Source: Candidatus Angelobacter sp. Gp1-AA117
GTDB taxonomy: Bacteria; Acidobacteriota; Terriglobia; Terriglobales; Acidobacteriaceae
DNA length: 32,530 nt
Direction of reading: 5' to 3'
Assembly (NCBI GenBank): GCA_003223515.1
Contig: QHVI01000066.1
Span: 1-32,530, forward strand
Part shown: piece by piece, positions 1 to 6,360 of the stretch
Layout: each line of letters starts with the position of its first letter
Position numbering within the stretch: position 1 is the first letter of the stretch
The notes under the pieces: generated by a model
What the model was told of the DNA's origin: nothing
What the model saw: the letters and a program-made list of their open reading frames with translations, nothing else
Databases searched by the model: none
Position numbers and translations under genes: made by a program

Positions 1-62
1 TGGGCGATCTGGCGAAAGAGTTCTGATCTTTGCTGCTCCATCTGGGCCAAAGAGTCAGGCAT
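1..62 (-). CDS. N-terminal fragment of a small protein, possibly DUF6788-like
   Basis: This minus-strand gene starts at 62 (ATG) and runs off the left edge, so only 20 residues are visible: MPDSLAQMEQQRSELFRQIA. The start is well supported by a perfect AAGGAGG ribosome binding site at 72-78, about 9 nt upstream. A 30-bp palindrome lies immediately upstream of that site. The Leu/Gln/Arg-rich N-terminus resembles the start of small DUF6788-type proteins, which I recall lying beside transposases in acidobacteria. That family link is from memory of the pattern and rests on only 20 residues. The gene itself is secure; the family is tentative. Confidence 0.55.
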   Translation of the reverse strand, partial: MPDSLAQMEQQRSELFRQIA

Positions 63-76
63 GGTAGTCGGCCTCC

Positions 77-106
77 TTATCTTAGCGTATATAAACGCTA
101 AGATAA
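77..106. promoter_or_regulatory. Perfect 12-bp inverted repeat upstream of the left-edge gene
   Basis: TTATCTTAGCGT (77-88) and ACGCTAAGATAA (95-106) are perfect reverse complements separated by the AT-only hexamer ATATAA. The outer edge touches the ribosome binding site of the minus-strand gene starting at 62. The repeat could be a dimeric repressor operator or an mRNA hairpin that masks the ribosome binding site. The central ATATAA/TTATAT could also serve as a -10 element. A role as a mobile-element end is possible because the downstream gene may be transposase-associated. Confidence 0.6.
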
Positions 107-207
107 AGGCTACAAAAAAAGAAACGAACCACTTCTGACTTCTATGTCGCGCACCCATCGAGTTATAACATCATTGAATTTAGAGTCGGTTAGGTTAGAA
201 TCCGCCT

Positions 208-942
208 ATGTTCCTGGGCAAAACCATTCGCAGGCTGTTTCCATCATTGGCGGAACTGCTGGCGACTGTGCACCACCGGACATACATGGAAGACGGCCTG
301 ATCACCAGGCATACAGCAGATTTTCTGCACGATAAGAAATTCGCCGCGGCTTACGCCAAAGGAAAAGCCACAGGGTCATGGAACGGCTCGAATCCACGCT
401 GGCGTGTCTATACCGCGTGCTGGGCCGCCGCATATGCTGCACAATTGCCCGGCGACTTCGTTGAATGCGGCGTCAATCGCGGCGGGATGGCGTTGACGAT
501 TCTTGAATACCTGAATTTCAATTCGCTAAACAAAAAGTTTTTCCTGCTGGATACTTTCCAGGGCTTTCCCAAGGGAGCACAGCCATCTGAAGCAAACGTC
601 GGACTTTACGAGGATTGCTACGAGGATGCGGTGAAAACCTTTGCTCCATATTCGGGCGTGGTGATCGTGAGAGGTGAAGTGCCGGGGACATTGAGTCAGA
701 TTACATCTGAGCAGATCGCATATCTCTCCATTGACATGAACTGCGCTGAACCGGAGATTGCGGTTCTGCGAGAATTGTGGCCACGGTTGGTAGCAGGCGC
801 AGTCGTCTTACTCGATGACTATGGCTATGGACCTGCTCATTCCGGGCAACAATTGGCATTTGACACTCTATCTCGTGAAATGAAGTTCACAATTCTCACA
901 ACCCCTACAGGACAAGGCATGGTAATTAAAGCCCATATATAG
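208..942 (+). CDS. TylF/MycF-like (macrocin O-methyltransferase family) SAM-dependent methyltransferase
   Basis: This 244-residue protein matches the TylF/MycF O-methyltransferase family, which methylates sugar hydroxyls on macrolides and is also found in glycan and lipopolysaccharide clusters. The SAM-binding glycine-rich motif is DFVECGVNRGG near residues 88-98. An acidic post-motif, LLDTFQGFP, follows near 112. The family's metal/catalytic block (SIDMNCAEPEIAVLRELWPR, then LLDDYG) lies near 174-206. It is cytoplasmic, with no signal peptide. The ATG at 208 has no strong ribosome binding site; a later ATG at 286 is possible. The next gene follows after 42 bp and is a distant relative, so the pair probably acts in one tailoring pathway. 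The substrate cannot be told from sequence. Confidence 0.85.
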   Translation: MFLGKTIRRLFPSLAELLATVHHRTYMEDGLITRHTADFLHDKKFAAAYAKGKATGSWNGSNPRWRVYTACWAAAYAAQLPGDFVECGVNRGGMALTILEYLNFNSLNKKFFLLDTFQGFPKGAQPSEANVGLYEDCYEDAVKTFAPYSGVVIVRGEVPGTLSQITSEQIAYLSIDMNCAEPEIAVLRELWPRLVAGAVVLLDDYGYGPAHSGQQLAFDTLSREMKFTILTTPTGQGMVIKAHI

Positions 943-984
943 GTAAAACCAAATAATTATTATTGATTAACGGAGACCTAAAGA

Positions 985-1671
985 ATGCGGCATATGATTG
1001 CAAGTCGTCTCAATAGTCTTTTGTACAACCCAGATGCTTCGGCTGCAGAACAATATCATATCTGGTTTTATACCACTAAGGTTTGGGAACGAACTAAGTG
1101 GATGAATGTTACGACTTATAAGTCTCCTTCCGACATGTGGAATTATCAGGAAATTCTGAGTTCCCTTAAGCCGGGCTTGATTATTGAGTTTGGGACTGCC
1201 TTTGGCGGTTCAGCTCTTTTTTTTGCAGCGGTAATGCGCCAAATCGGCAATCCCTTTCGTATTCTTTCAGTCGATATACATCCTGGGCGTATCGATAATA
1301 AAACCAAGAGCGATCCGGATATCGAATTACTAACTATGTCATCAGTCGACAGCAGAGTTGCCTCACGAATCTCTTCGTTGAGGACGGAGTTTCAAGGGCC
1401 AGCGTTCGCAATACTTGACAGTGATCATAGCAAGAATCATGTATTGTCTGAATTAAAGATGCTTCGGCCTCTCCTTAATTCAGGTGATTACCTGGTTGTC
1501 GAAGATTCCAATATCAATGGACATCCAGTTAATCCGATGTGGGGCCCGGGACCATTCGAAGCTATCGACGAATATTTTCAGGAGTTTCCCGAGGACTACT
1601 ATCACGACATAGAGCGAGAGAATAAGTTCGGATTTACATGTGCACCTAATGGATTTCTAATCAGGCGCTAA
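985..1671 (+). CDS. CmcI-like (cephalosporin hydroxylase family) SAM-binding protein
   Basis: This 228-residue protein belongs to the CmcI family (named for cephamycin biosynthesis), a Rossmann-fold, methyltransferase-like group common in polysaccharide clusters. The SAM/glycine motif is IIEFGTAFGGSALFF near residues 67-81. The metal-site region reads AILDSDHSKNHVLSEL and then DYLVVEDSNINGHP. The family's C-terminal signature is also present: GPGPFEAIDEYF, then the final FGFTCAPNGFLIRR. The start is supported by GGAG at about 972. Its codons are clearly more AT-rich than the genes from 4900 onward, which suggests acquisition by transfer. It probably forms a unit with the TylF-like gene upstream. 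Family assignment is firm; the reaction is unknown. Confidence 0.85.
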   Translation: MRHMIASRLNSLLYNPDASAAEQYHIWFYTTKVWERTKWMNVTTYKSPSDMWNYQEILSSLKPGLIIEFGTAFGGSALFFAAVMRQIGNPFRILSVDIHPGRIDNKTKSDPDIELLTMSSVDSRVASRISSLRTEFQGPAFAILDSDHSKNHVLSELKMLRPLLNSGDYLVVEDSNINGHPVNPMWGPGPFEAIDEYFQEFPEDYYHDIERENKFGFTCAPNGFLIRR

Positions 1672-1675
1672 TACT

Positions 1676-2779
1676 ATTAACCAACTCAGCAATCCAGAAT
1701 TGAGGCGTAACCTGATCTGTATTCACCCCCAAATTCTTTTCGTACTGTGCTGAACAGATGCTCTTTGATAGATTGAGGGCTAATTCCAAACGGAGCACCG
1801 CCAAGGAATGCCGATGATTGTTCTTTTTCTTGCCTGGGTTGTTTGCCTCGCTATCCATTGGCCAAAGGCAAGGCTATGCGTGCCGAGCCCATCAGGGGAG
1901 ATGTTCAAACCGGACAACTCTGGGTATTCGGGCAATCCAGAGTTGAGCAAGCGCTGCTGGCCGGATCTTCTACGTCTCGGACAAGGTTCCGGGCTGAAGC
2001 TTCGATCAAGAAGTTACCTGAACGAAAGACGAACGGGATTCCAACCGGAGAATTTTTCGTTTCAGGGCTGATCCGACTCAGCGTGAAAGCATCCGGTACA
2101 GAATCCCGTCAAGCGGCTGATTACTAAGGAGAGCAATCCGATAATAAGCGGCTCATACGTATAGGTAGAAATCTGCCAGCAAAAAATATAGGAAGAATGA
2201 TTTATTCAAGTATGCCCAAGTCGCACCCAAATAAAGGGACATCCTGCGCCTGTAAAACTATCTCAAGATTCGCCTGTCACCTGCATTGTGGATTCAGTGC
2301 CGGCGAAATCGGCCGCCGACTGGCCAAAGGATAAAAGTCAAGAAAATTAAGATTCCTGACCTGGGCTGAAATTCGAAAAAATAAACTGGCACCCGAAATG
2401 TGAATGGATAGAATCGAAGCTGGGATCTCGGGAGGGAGAAACAGGCTTGGGCGCTTGTTGTTCCTTCGAGCCAATCCGAGATCCCGTGATGTCGCGCAGG
2501 GCTCATACAGAATTTCCCTTCAATTTCCTCAAGCACAATTTCACAAAAATGTGTAGAACTTTCTCGGAATCCTCTTGACTCTGTCCAAAAAGCTTCGATG
2601 ATTAGAATTTTTAATCTTCGCACCTACTGCTATCGATATAAGCCATTGAAAGTTAAAGGCTATAAATACTGGTTATTTGAATTTTTTAATTTTATCTCAC
2701 AGTTTCGGTGTGATATAGTTCCTCACGATTTACTCTTCCATTGCAGAACTTCTTACCAAATGGATAGGGAAACGAAAAA
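1676..2779. other. 1.1-kb stretch with no convincing gene
   Basis: No recognisable gene was found here. Around 1808-2127 two overlapping plus-strand frames are open. One begins with a hydrophobic, signal-like stretch (MPMIVLFLAWVVCLA). The other carries a moderately protein-like stretch ending KASGTESRQAADY. They could be the two halves of one frameshifted gene, but I recognise neither. A 16-bp near-repeat (GCAATCCAGARTTGAG) occurs at 1689-1704 and 1932-1947. From about 2560 to 2760 the DNA becomes markedly AT-rich and probably holds the promoter of the gene starting at 2780. A TATAGT at 2714-2719 is a possible -10, but without a good -35. Confidence 0.4.
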
Positions 2780-3082
2780 ATGCTCCGCCGGATTGATCAA
2801 ATCGTGCTGATTTTGCTGCTGCTGATGGCCGTACTCTCGCCCTTCATGCAGCTCAGCAGCTTCGATCAATTCCCGGCTGCGGGTGACGATCTCGAGACCC
2901 AGATCATCTGTGGCCTTTGCGGCATCGGCATCCTTCTGGTTCTTGCCCGTATTCTTCAGGTTGTTCAAACCCTCAGCTACACACAGTGTCTGATACCGGC
3001 ACGCACTATCCGATTGTGTGCAACTGATGAGTTTTCCAACGGGCTGGTATCTCCTCATTTGGTCATTCCTCTCAGAATCTGA
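2780..3082 (+). CDS. Small membrane protein, paralogue A of a tandem pair
   Basis: This 100-residue protein has no assignable function. It has a hydrophobic helix near residues 7-22, an extracytoplasmic-looking loop QLSSFDQFPAAGDDLETQ, a second hydrophobic segment near 42-60, and a short C-terminus ending VIPLRI. The next gene (3212-3577) is clearly paralogous: SPxxQLxSFDxFPxxxDDxExQ and the PLRI terminus are shared. The similarity continues past the stop codon (CCTCTSAGAATCTGAT), which shows tandem duplication. The ribosome binding site AGGGA lies about 10 nt before the ATG. The pair precedes an ECF sigma factor gene in the same direction, so a role in membrane sensing or sigma control is conceivable but unproven. 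Confidence 0.65.
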   Translation: MLRRIDQIVLILLLLMAVLSPFMQLSSFDQFPAAGDDLETQIICGLCGIGILLVLARILQVVQTLSYTQCLIPARTIRLCATDEFSNGLVSPHLVIPLRI

Positions 3083-3211
3083 TCTCTTCTCTCCAACTTT
3101 GAAGGAAAGCTGTGCCTTGTCACATGTTTCCCTCCATGTCCCACAGGGGCTGGAGTATCCCCAGCATTCCGGCAAAAAGCACTTTGGGGAAAGTTAACAG
3201 GAGAGCAGATC

Positions 3212-3577
3212 ATGAGGTCCCTACAAAGTTTTTATTCGGCTATTTTTGGCCATGTACAAGAAAACAAAGTACTGCGACTGCGTAAAACCATCTTGTGCCT
3301 GATTTTATTGATGGTGGCAGTTAGCCCGCTGTTGCAACTTAACAGTTTCGATAAATTTCCAGTTGCTACTGACGACATTGAAATCCAGACCATCTACTGT
3401 CTTTTGTCCCTCGGCATGCTGCTGGTGGTAACGGTGGTGCTGACACTGCTTCCGGTTTTGACGCTCTGGAAGCTGCTCGCACCACCGGTGTCCACACCTC
3501 TCTGGTGTTTTCTGGCCACCGATTCTTATGCGGAAGACGAATCTCCGCCCCTGTTCGCAGTGCCTCTGAGAATCTGA
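3212..3577 (+). CDS. Small membrane protein, paralogue B of a tandem pair
   Basis: This 121-residue protein has two predicted membrane helices, near residues 27-42 and 63-91. Between them is the loop QLNSFDKFPVATDDIEIQ, the hallmark shared with the upstream paralogue. An N-terminal extension of about 20 residues is absent from that paralogue. The C-terminus, AVPLRI, matches the other copy's VIPLRI. The start is supported by AGGAG at 3199-3203. It is separated by 129 bp from the first copy and by 144 bp from the sigma factor gene. The conserved acidic and aromatic loop residues are the likely functional part. The function is unknown; co-regulation with the sigma factor is inferred from position only. 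Confidence 0.7.
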   Translation: MRSLQSFYSAIFGHVQENKVLRLRKTILCLILLMVAVSPLLQLNSFDKFPVATDDIEIQTIYCLLSLGMLLVVTVVLTLLPVLTLWKLLAPPVSTPLWCFLATDSYAEDESPPLFAVPLRI

Positions 3578-3721
3578 TTTTTCCTGTTCTGCTTCCCGTG
3601 AACGAGGATGTGCGTCTTGCCCACGCAGATTCATCCATCGTTGACGGTCTCGTCCCCCGGCTGCTGAGAAGGTCAGCCAGACAAGAGCCACGATTTGAAG
3701 TGAACACAAGGAAAAGAGATC

Positions 3722-4483
3722 ATGAAATCCGCACAAGTTTTGAGTATGTCCACCGGGGTGCTTGAGAACCCACCCATCGGTGTATTTGAAAATATAGAGA
3801 GATTCGTTCCCGAAGCTGATGCTGAATGCTCAGGCGGCTGCCAGGGATGCAGCGCATCTGCAAAAGCTACAGGAATAGAAGCAAACACCAATGCAAAGTC
3901 AAATCTAGTCACTCTAGTTCCACTTAATCCGGCTGTGGTGGAGGATGAGTGGCTGGTACAAGAATGCCTGCAGGGAAACCAGCAGGCCTGGGAAAAACTG
4001 ATCGACCGGTACAAACGGTTGATCTATTCAATACCGTTTAAATACGGGGCCACACCGGAAGACGCTGCTGATATTTTCCAAACGGTCTGCATTGAGCTAT
4101 TCAATAGTCTCTCTAAAGTAAGAAACGTTCAGTCACTGCGTTCCTGGCTGATTACTGTAACGATCCACCAATCGCTTCACTGGAAGAGAAAACGCTCCAA
4201 TGCGCTGGAACTCGACGCGATGGAGCCTGAAACCATTGAAGAGATTGCGGTCGCGCCTGAAGTGCTGGAGGCACTCCAGCAGGAGCAGGCGTTGCGCGAG
4301 GCCATCCGGCAGCTTCCACCGCGTTGTGCTGAACTGCTGCGGTTGCTTTTCCTGGAACAACCGCCGCTTCCCTACACGGAGGTGGCACAGCACCTGGGGC
4401 TTGCAACCGGATCGATCGGTTTCATCCGCGGGCGCTGTCTCGATAAGCTGCGGAAAATCCTGGTAGAGCTTGGTTACAGATAA
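3722..4483 (+). CDS. ECF-type RNA polymerase sigma-70 factor with a Cys-rich N-terminal extension
   Basis: This 253-residue protein is a sigma factor of the extracytoplasmic-function class. Region 2 runs from about residue 77 to 150 (ECLQGNQQAWEKLIDRYK, then EDAADIFQTVCIELFNSL, then SWLITVTIHQSL). Region 4 runs from about 195 to 250 (LPPRCAELLRLLF, then YTEVAQHLGLATGSIGFIRG). The first 70 residues are an extension not usual for the class, with a Cys cluster C36-x3-C40-x2-C43 that could bind a metal or sense redox. The ATG at 3722 has a purine-rich AAGGAAAAGAGA upstream. A second ATG at 3746 would still keep the Cys cluster. No anti-sigma gene is recognisable, but the two small membrane proteins upstream occupy the place where one might be. 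Confidence 0.9.
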   Translation: MKSAQVLSMSTGVLENPPIGVFENIERFVPEADAECSGGCQGCSASAKATGIEANTNAKSNLVTLVPLNPAVVEDEWLVQECLQGNQQAWEKLIDRYKRLIYSIPFKYGATPEDAADIFQTVCIELFNSLSKVRNVQSLRSWLITVTIHQSLHWKRKRSNALELDAMEPETIEEIAVAPEVLEALQQEQALREAIRQLPPRCAELLRLLFLEQPPLPYTEVAQHLGLATGSIGFIRGRCLDKLRKILVELGYR

Positions 4484-4487
4484 AAAG

Positions 4488-4553
4488 TTTAGAGCAGGTG
4501 GAAAAAGGTTGGTTTCCGGGGGGTAGTTCATACCTTCACACACCTGCTCTAAA
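4488..4553. repeat. 13-bp inverted repeat, small hairpin element after the sigma gene
   Basis: TTTAGAGCAGGTG (4488-4500) and CACCTGCTCTAAA (4541-4553) are perfect reverse complements with a 40-nt spacer. They begin four bases after the sigma gene's stop codon. A related end, TAGAGCRGTTCT, bounds a second element at 6086-6176, so this may be a family of tiny inverted-repeat elements. As RNA it would fold and could stabilise or end the transcript, but there is no U-run directly after it. Confidence 0.6.
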
Positions 4554-4577
4554 ACCTCTGCTTATCTTTGCGCCGCA

Positions 4578-4786
4578 GCCGAGGGTGGCTAATGTCACTT
4601 ACTTTGCACATTCGAGCATGAATTTAAAAGAATTTTCGCATGGGCGGGCAGCAGCGGGGCAGATTCCTCCGCCCTACTCACGCGCTGAAGAAAACGCGCG
4701 TGAGCTTAACGGGCGTTCGGAATGACATCTCTCATTGGGATACAGCATGGTGTCCCTAAAGTAAGTGGCATTAGCCGAGGGTGGCT
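4578..4786. mobile_element. MITE-like element with 19-bp inverted ends and 13-bp flanking direct repeats
   Basis: GGCTAATGTCACTTACTTT (4587-4605) pairs with AAAGTAAGTGGCATTAGCC (4758-4776) at 18 of 19 positions. The 13-mer GCCGAGGGTGGCT occurs as a direct repeat on both sides (4578-4590 and 4774-4786), as expected if it was duplicated on insertion. No transposase is encoded inside. The interior holds a further inverted repeat (CTCACGCGC..GCGCGTGAG, about 4677-4704). I read it as a non-autonomous miniature element; the exact boundary is ambiguous because inverted and direct repeats overlap by four bases. Confidence 0.6.
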
Positions 4787-4919
4787 GCGCTCCATAAGTT
4801 CTTCCTTTGGTTTGCAGCGCTGCGGCACTATTCGCATTCATCACAGAAACAGAACAGATCACCTGATCGCCCGGTCACCAATCTGCTATAGTGGTTCTCT
4901 CGCGAGAGGAGAGCGTTGC

Positions 4920-5570
4920 ATGCGACGTCCGATATTTGCCGTATTGGTCTTCCTGCTGTTTCTTGTCCCCACCACAGACGCAAAAAAGAAATCAGGTGGC
5001 AGCAAAGGTAAATCAAAGTTTGATTATTACCTGCTGGCACTTTCCTGGGCGCCTACTTACTGCGCCAGCCATCCACAGGACAAATCGAACGAATGCAAAA
5101 CCGGGAACCATGCAACTTTCGTCCTGCATGGTATGTGGCCGCAGGCCAACACCGGCCAGCCGCCCATGAACTGCAAACCTGCCAGCCCGGTTTCCAGTTC
5201 CGTTGCCCGTCACATGCTGCAATACATGCCCAGCCGCAGCCTGATCCAGCATGAATGGGAAAAACACGGGACATGCAGCGGCCTTTCTGCCGCCGATTAC
5301 TTCAAGAACGTTGAAACCGCCTTCAACGCGGTCAAAGTTCCCGATGACTTCAAGAACCTGGATCACACGCAGAAGTTCCCGCTGAAAGACATCGAACAGA
5401 AATTTGCAGATGCCAATGGCGCTCCCGTAGAAGCATTTCGCATCTCCTGCCACGCAGCCGACTTGATCAGCGTAGAGGCTTGCCTGACAAAAGACCTGCA
5501 ATATCAGGCATGCAGCAAAAGCGTGCGCGAATGTCCGGCAGATGAAGTATCGATGGGTCCGCCGAAATGA
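4920..5570 (+). CDS. Secreted RNase T2 family endoribonuclease
   Basis: This 216-residue protein belongs to the RNase T2 family, acid endoribonucleases that cleave single-stranded RNA through a 2',3'-cyclic phosphate. Both catalytic blocks are present: CAS I FVLHGMWPQ with His70, and CAS II HEWEKHGTC with His111, Glu113, Lys115 and His116. Residues 1-21 form a signal peptide ending around TTDA, so it acts in the periplasm or outside the cell. Cysteines at 48, 59, 85 and 119, plus several in the C-terminus, fit the usual disulphides. The ATG at 4920 is preferred over the upstream in-frame 4722 because of GAGAGGAGA just before it and the immediate signal peptide. It stands alone between repeat elements, so its likely role is RNA scavenging. 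Confidence 0.92.
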   Translation: MRRPIFAVLVFLLFLVPTTDAKKKSGGSKGKSKFDYYLLALSWAPTYCASHPQDKSNECKTGNHATFVLHGMWPQANTGQPPMNCKPASPVSSSVARHMLQYMPSRSLIQHEWEKHGTCSGLSAADYFKNVETAFNAVKVPDDFKNLDHTQKFPLKDIEQKFADANGAPVEAFRISCHAADLISVEACLTKDLQYQACSKSVRECPADEVSMGPPK

Positions 5571-6173
5571 AGCCTTTTTTCTTTTGTCCCAATGAGCACC
5601 ATTGCTGTAATGGCCGTCTTTAGCAGTCATTGCGTTTGTGCGAAATCTGCTACGGAATGGCGTTACCGTTTATGACCGTCAGAAATCGATCAGGCAAACT
5701 GAAGCGGAACACGGAACAAACGGTGTTAACTCTTTTGGCTGCAATTAGATCCGGCGTTCCGGTTGCCGTTTCCTGTTCCGGTACAGAAGCGGAACAGTCT
5801 TTCTGACGACCGGATTTGGGAGACACTTCCACAACCCTGCACAAAGATCAGGATTGCAGGTGAAATCAGGCCAACACCGTCAGCGGCCACAAAATGCCTG
5901 TGAGCCGCATGACGGTGTGCCAAGCCCACTCCACCCAAGGCACACGACTGCCGGTTGGCAGGCGGTTTAATCAATATTCAGTTTTCAAAGAGCAGATACA
6001 ACGCGTCACCTAGGTGACCGCTGTAACAGTATTACTATAGAAACTGGAAGTCAAGGGGCAGGAGACCAAAATTCAGGGTCAAATTTAGAGCAGTTCTTCC
6101 AAGGCCCAAAGCAGGGGCCAAAAAGGGCGTAGAGATCAGAGATTTCGATGGGCTATATCAATTCAGAACCGCT
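5571..6173. other. 600-bp intergenic region; possible leftward transcript or gene remnant
   Basis: No firm gene is visible. The direct repeat GAAGCGGAACA occurs at 5701-5711 and 5786-5796. Reading leftward from about 6055 there is TTGACT, a 17-nt spacer, then TACTGT, a fair sigma-70 promoter. After it come a 14-bp palindrome and the string CTCTTTGAAAACTGAATA, which resembles leader sequences seen before rRNA operons. Further left a minus-strand frame reads like a broken lipoprotein signal (MRLTGILWPLTVLA, then in another frame ILIFVQGCGSV). It could be a small RNA locus or a frameshifted lipoprotein remnant; neither can be settled here. Confidence 0.35.
6005..6018. promoter_or_regulatory. Perfect 14-bp palindrome, candidate operator
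   Basis: GTCACCTAGGTGAC is its own reverse complement. It lies just downstream of a putative leftward promoter (TTGACT-N17-TACTGT on the minus strand, about 6028-6056), where a repressor could block initiation. No regulator is adjacent, so the binding protein is unknown. Confidence 0.45.
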
Positions 6174-6176
6174 CTA
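6086..6176. repeat. 12-bp inverted repeat element abutting the MITE at 6174
   Basis: TAGAGCAGTTCT (6086-6097) and AGAACCGCTCTA (6165-6176) are reverse complements with one mismatch, enclosing 67 nt. The ends resemble those of the element at 4488-4553 (TTTAGAGCAG). Its right end overlaps the first bases of the MITE at 6174-6360, so one may have inserted into the other. Confidence 0.45.
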
Positions 6177-6360
6177 GTGCTCTGACCGCATGGAAATAGG
6201 AATCGAGGCATTCCGATGGAATGAGGTGTATTACAGCTATGGCGCCGGCTTCGCCAGCTCTGCTCCTTATCTATTTCTATAACCACAGCTTGCGCTGTGG
6301 GCTAGAAGAATCCCGCCAGCTTCGCTGGCTATACCCCAAATCACACGGTCAGAGCACTAG
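6174..6360. mobile_element. MITE-like element, copy 1 (second copy inverted at 21533-21700)
   Basis: The element has perfect 15-bp terminal inverted repeats, CTAGTGCTCTGACCG (6174-6188) and CGGTCAGAGCACTAG (6346-6360). Inside are compact hairpins: CCACAGC-TTGC-GCTGTGG and GCCAGC-TTC-GCTGGC. The reverse complement of 21533-21700 aligns along the whole length except for a short (about 15-bp) indel near 6215. It codes for no transposase. Its right end overlaps the last codons and TGA stop of the quinone oxidoreductase gene, and its hairpins may serve that gene as a transcription end. Confidence 0.75.

Noticed and set aside
4674-4862. Minus-strand frame of 62 residues with an HSER-type string
   Set aside because: It is produced by the inverted-repeat element at 4578-4786, has no ribosome binding site, and belongs to a known type of repeat-derived spurious frame.
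5726-5974. 82-residue minus-strand frame after the RNase T2 gene
   Set aside because: No ribosome binding site or domain; only a short lipoprotein-like stretch in a broken frame, noted in the intergenic entry.
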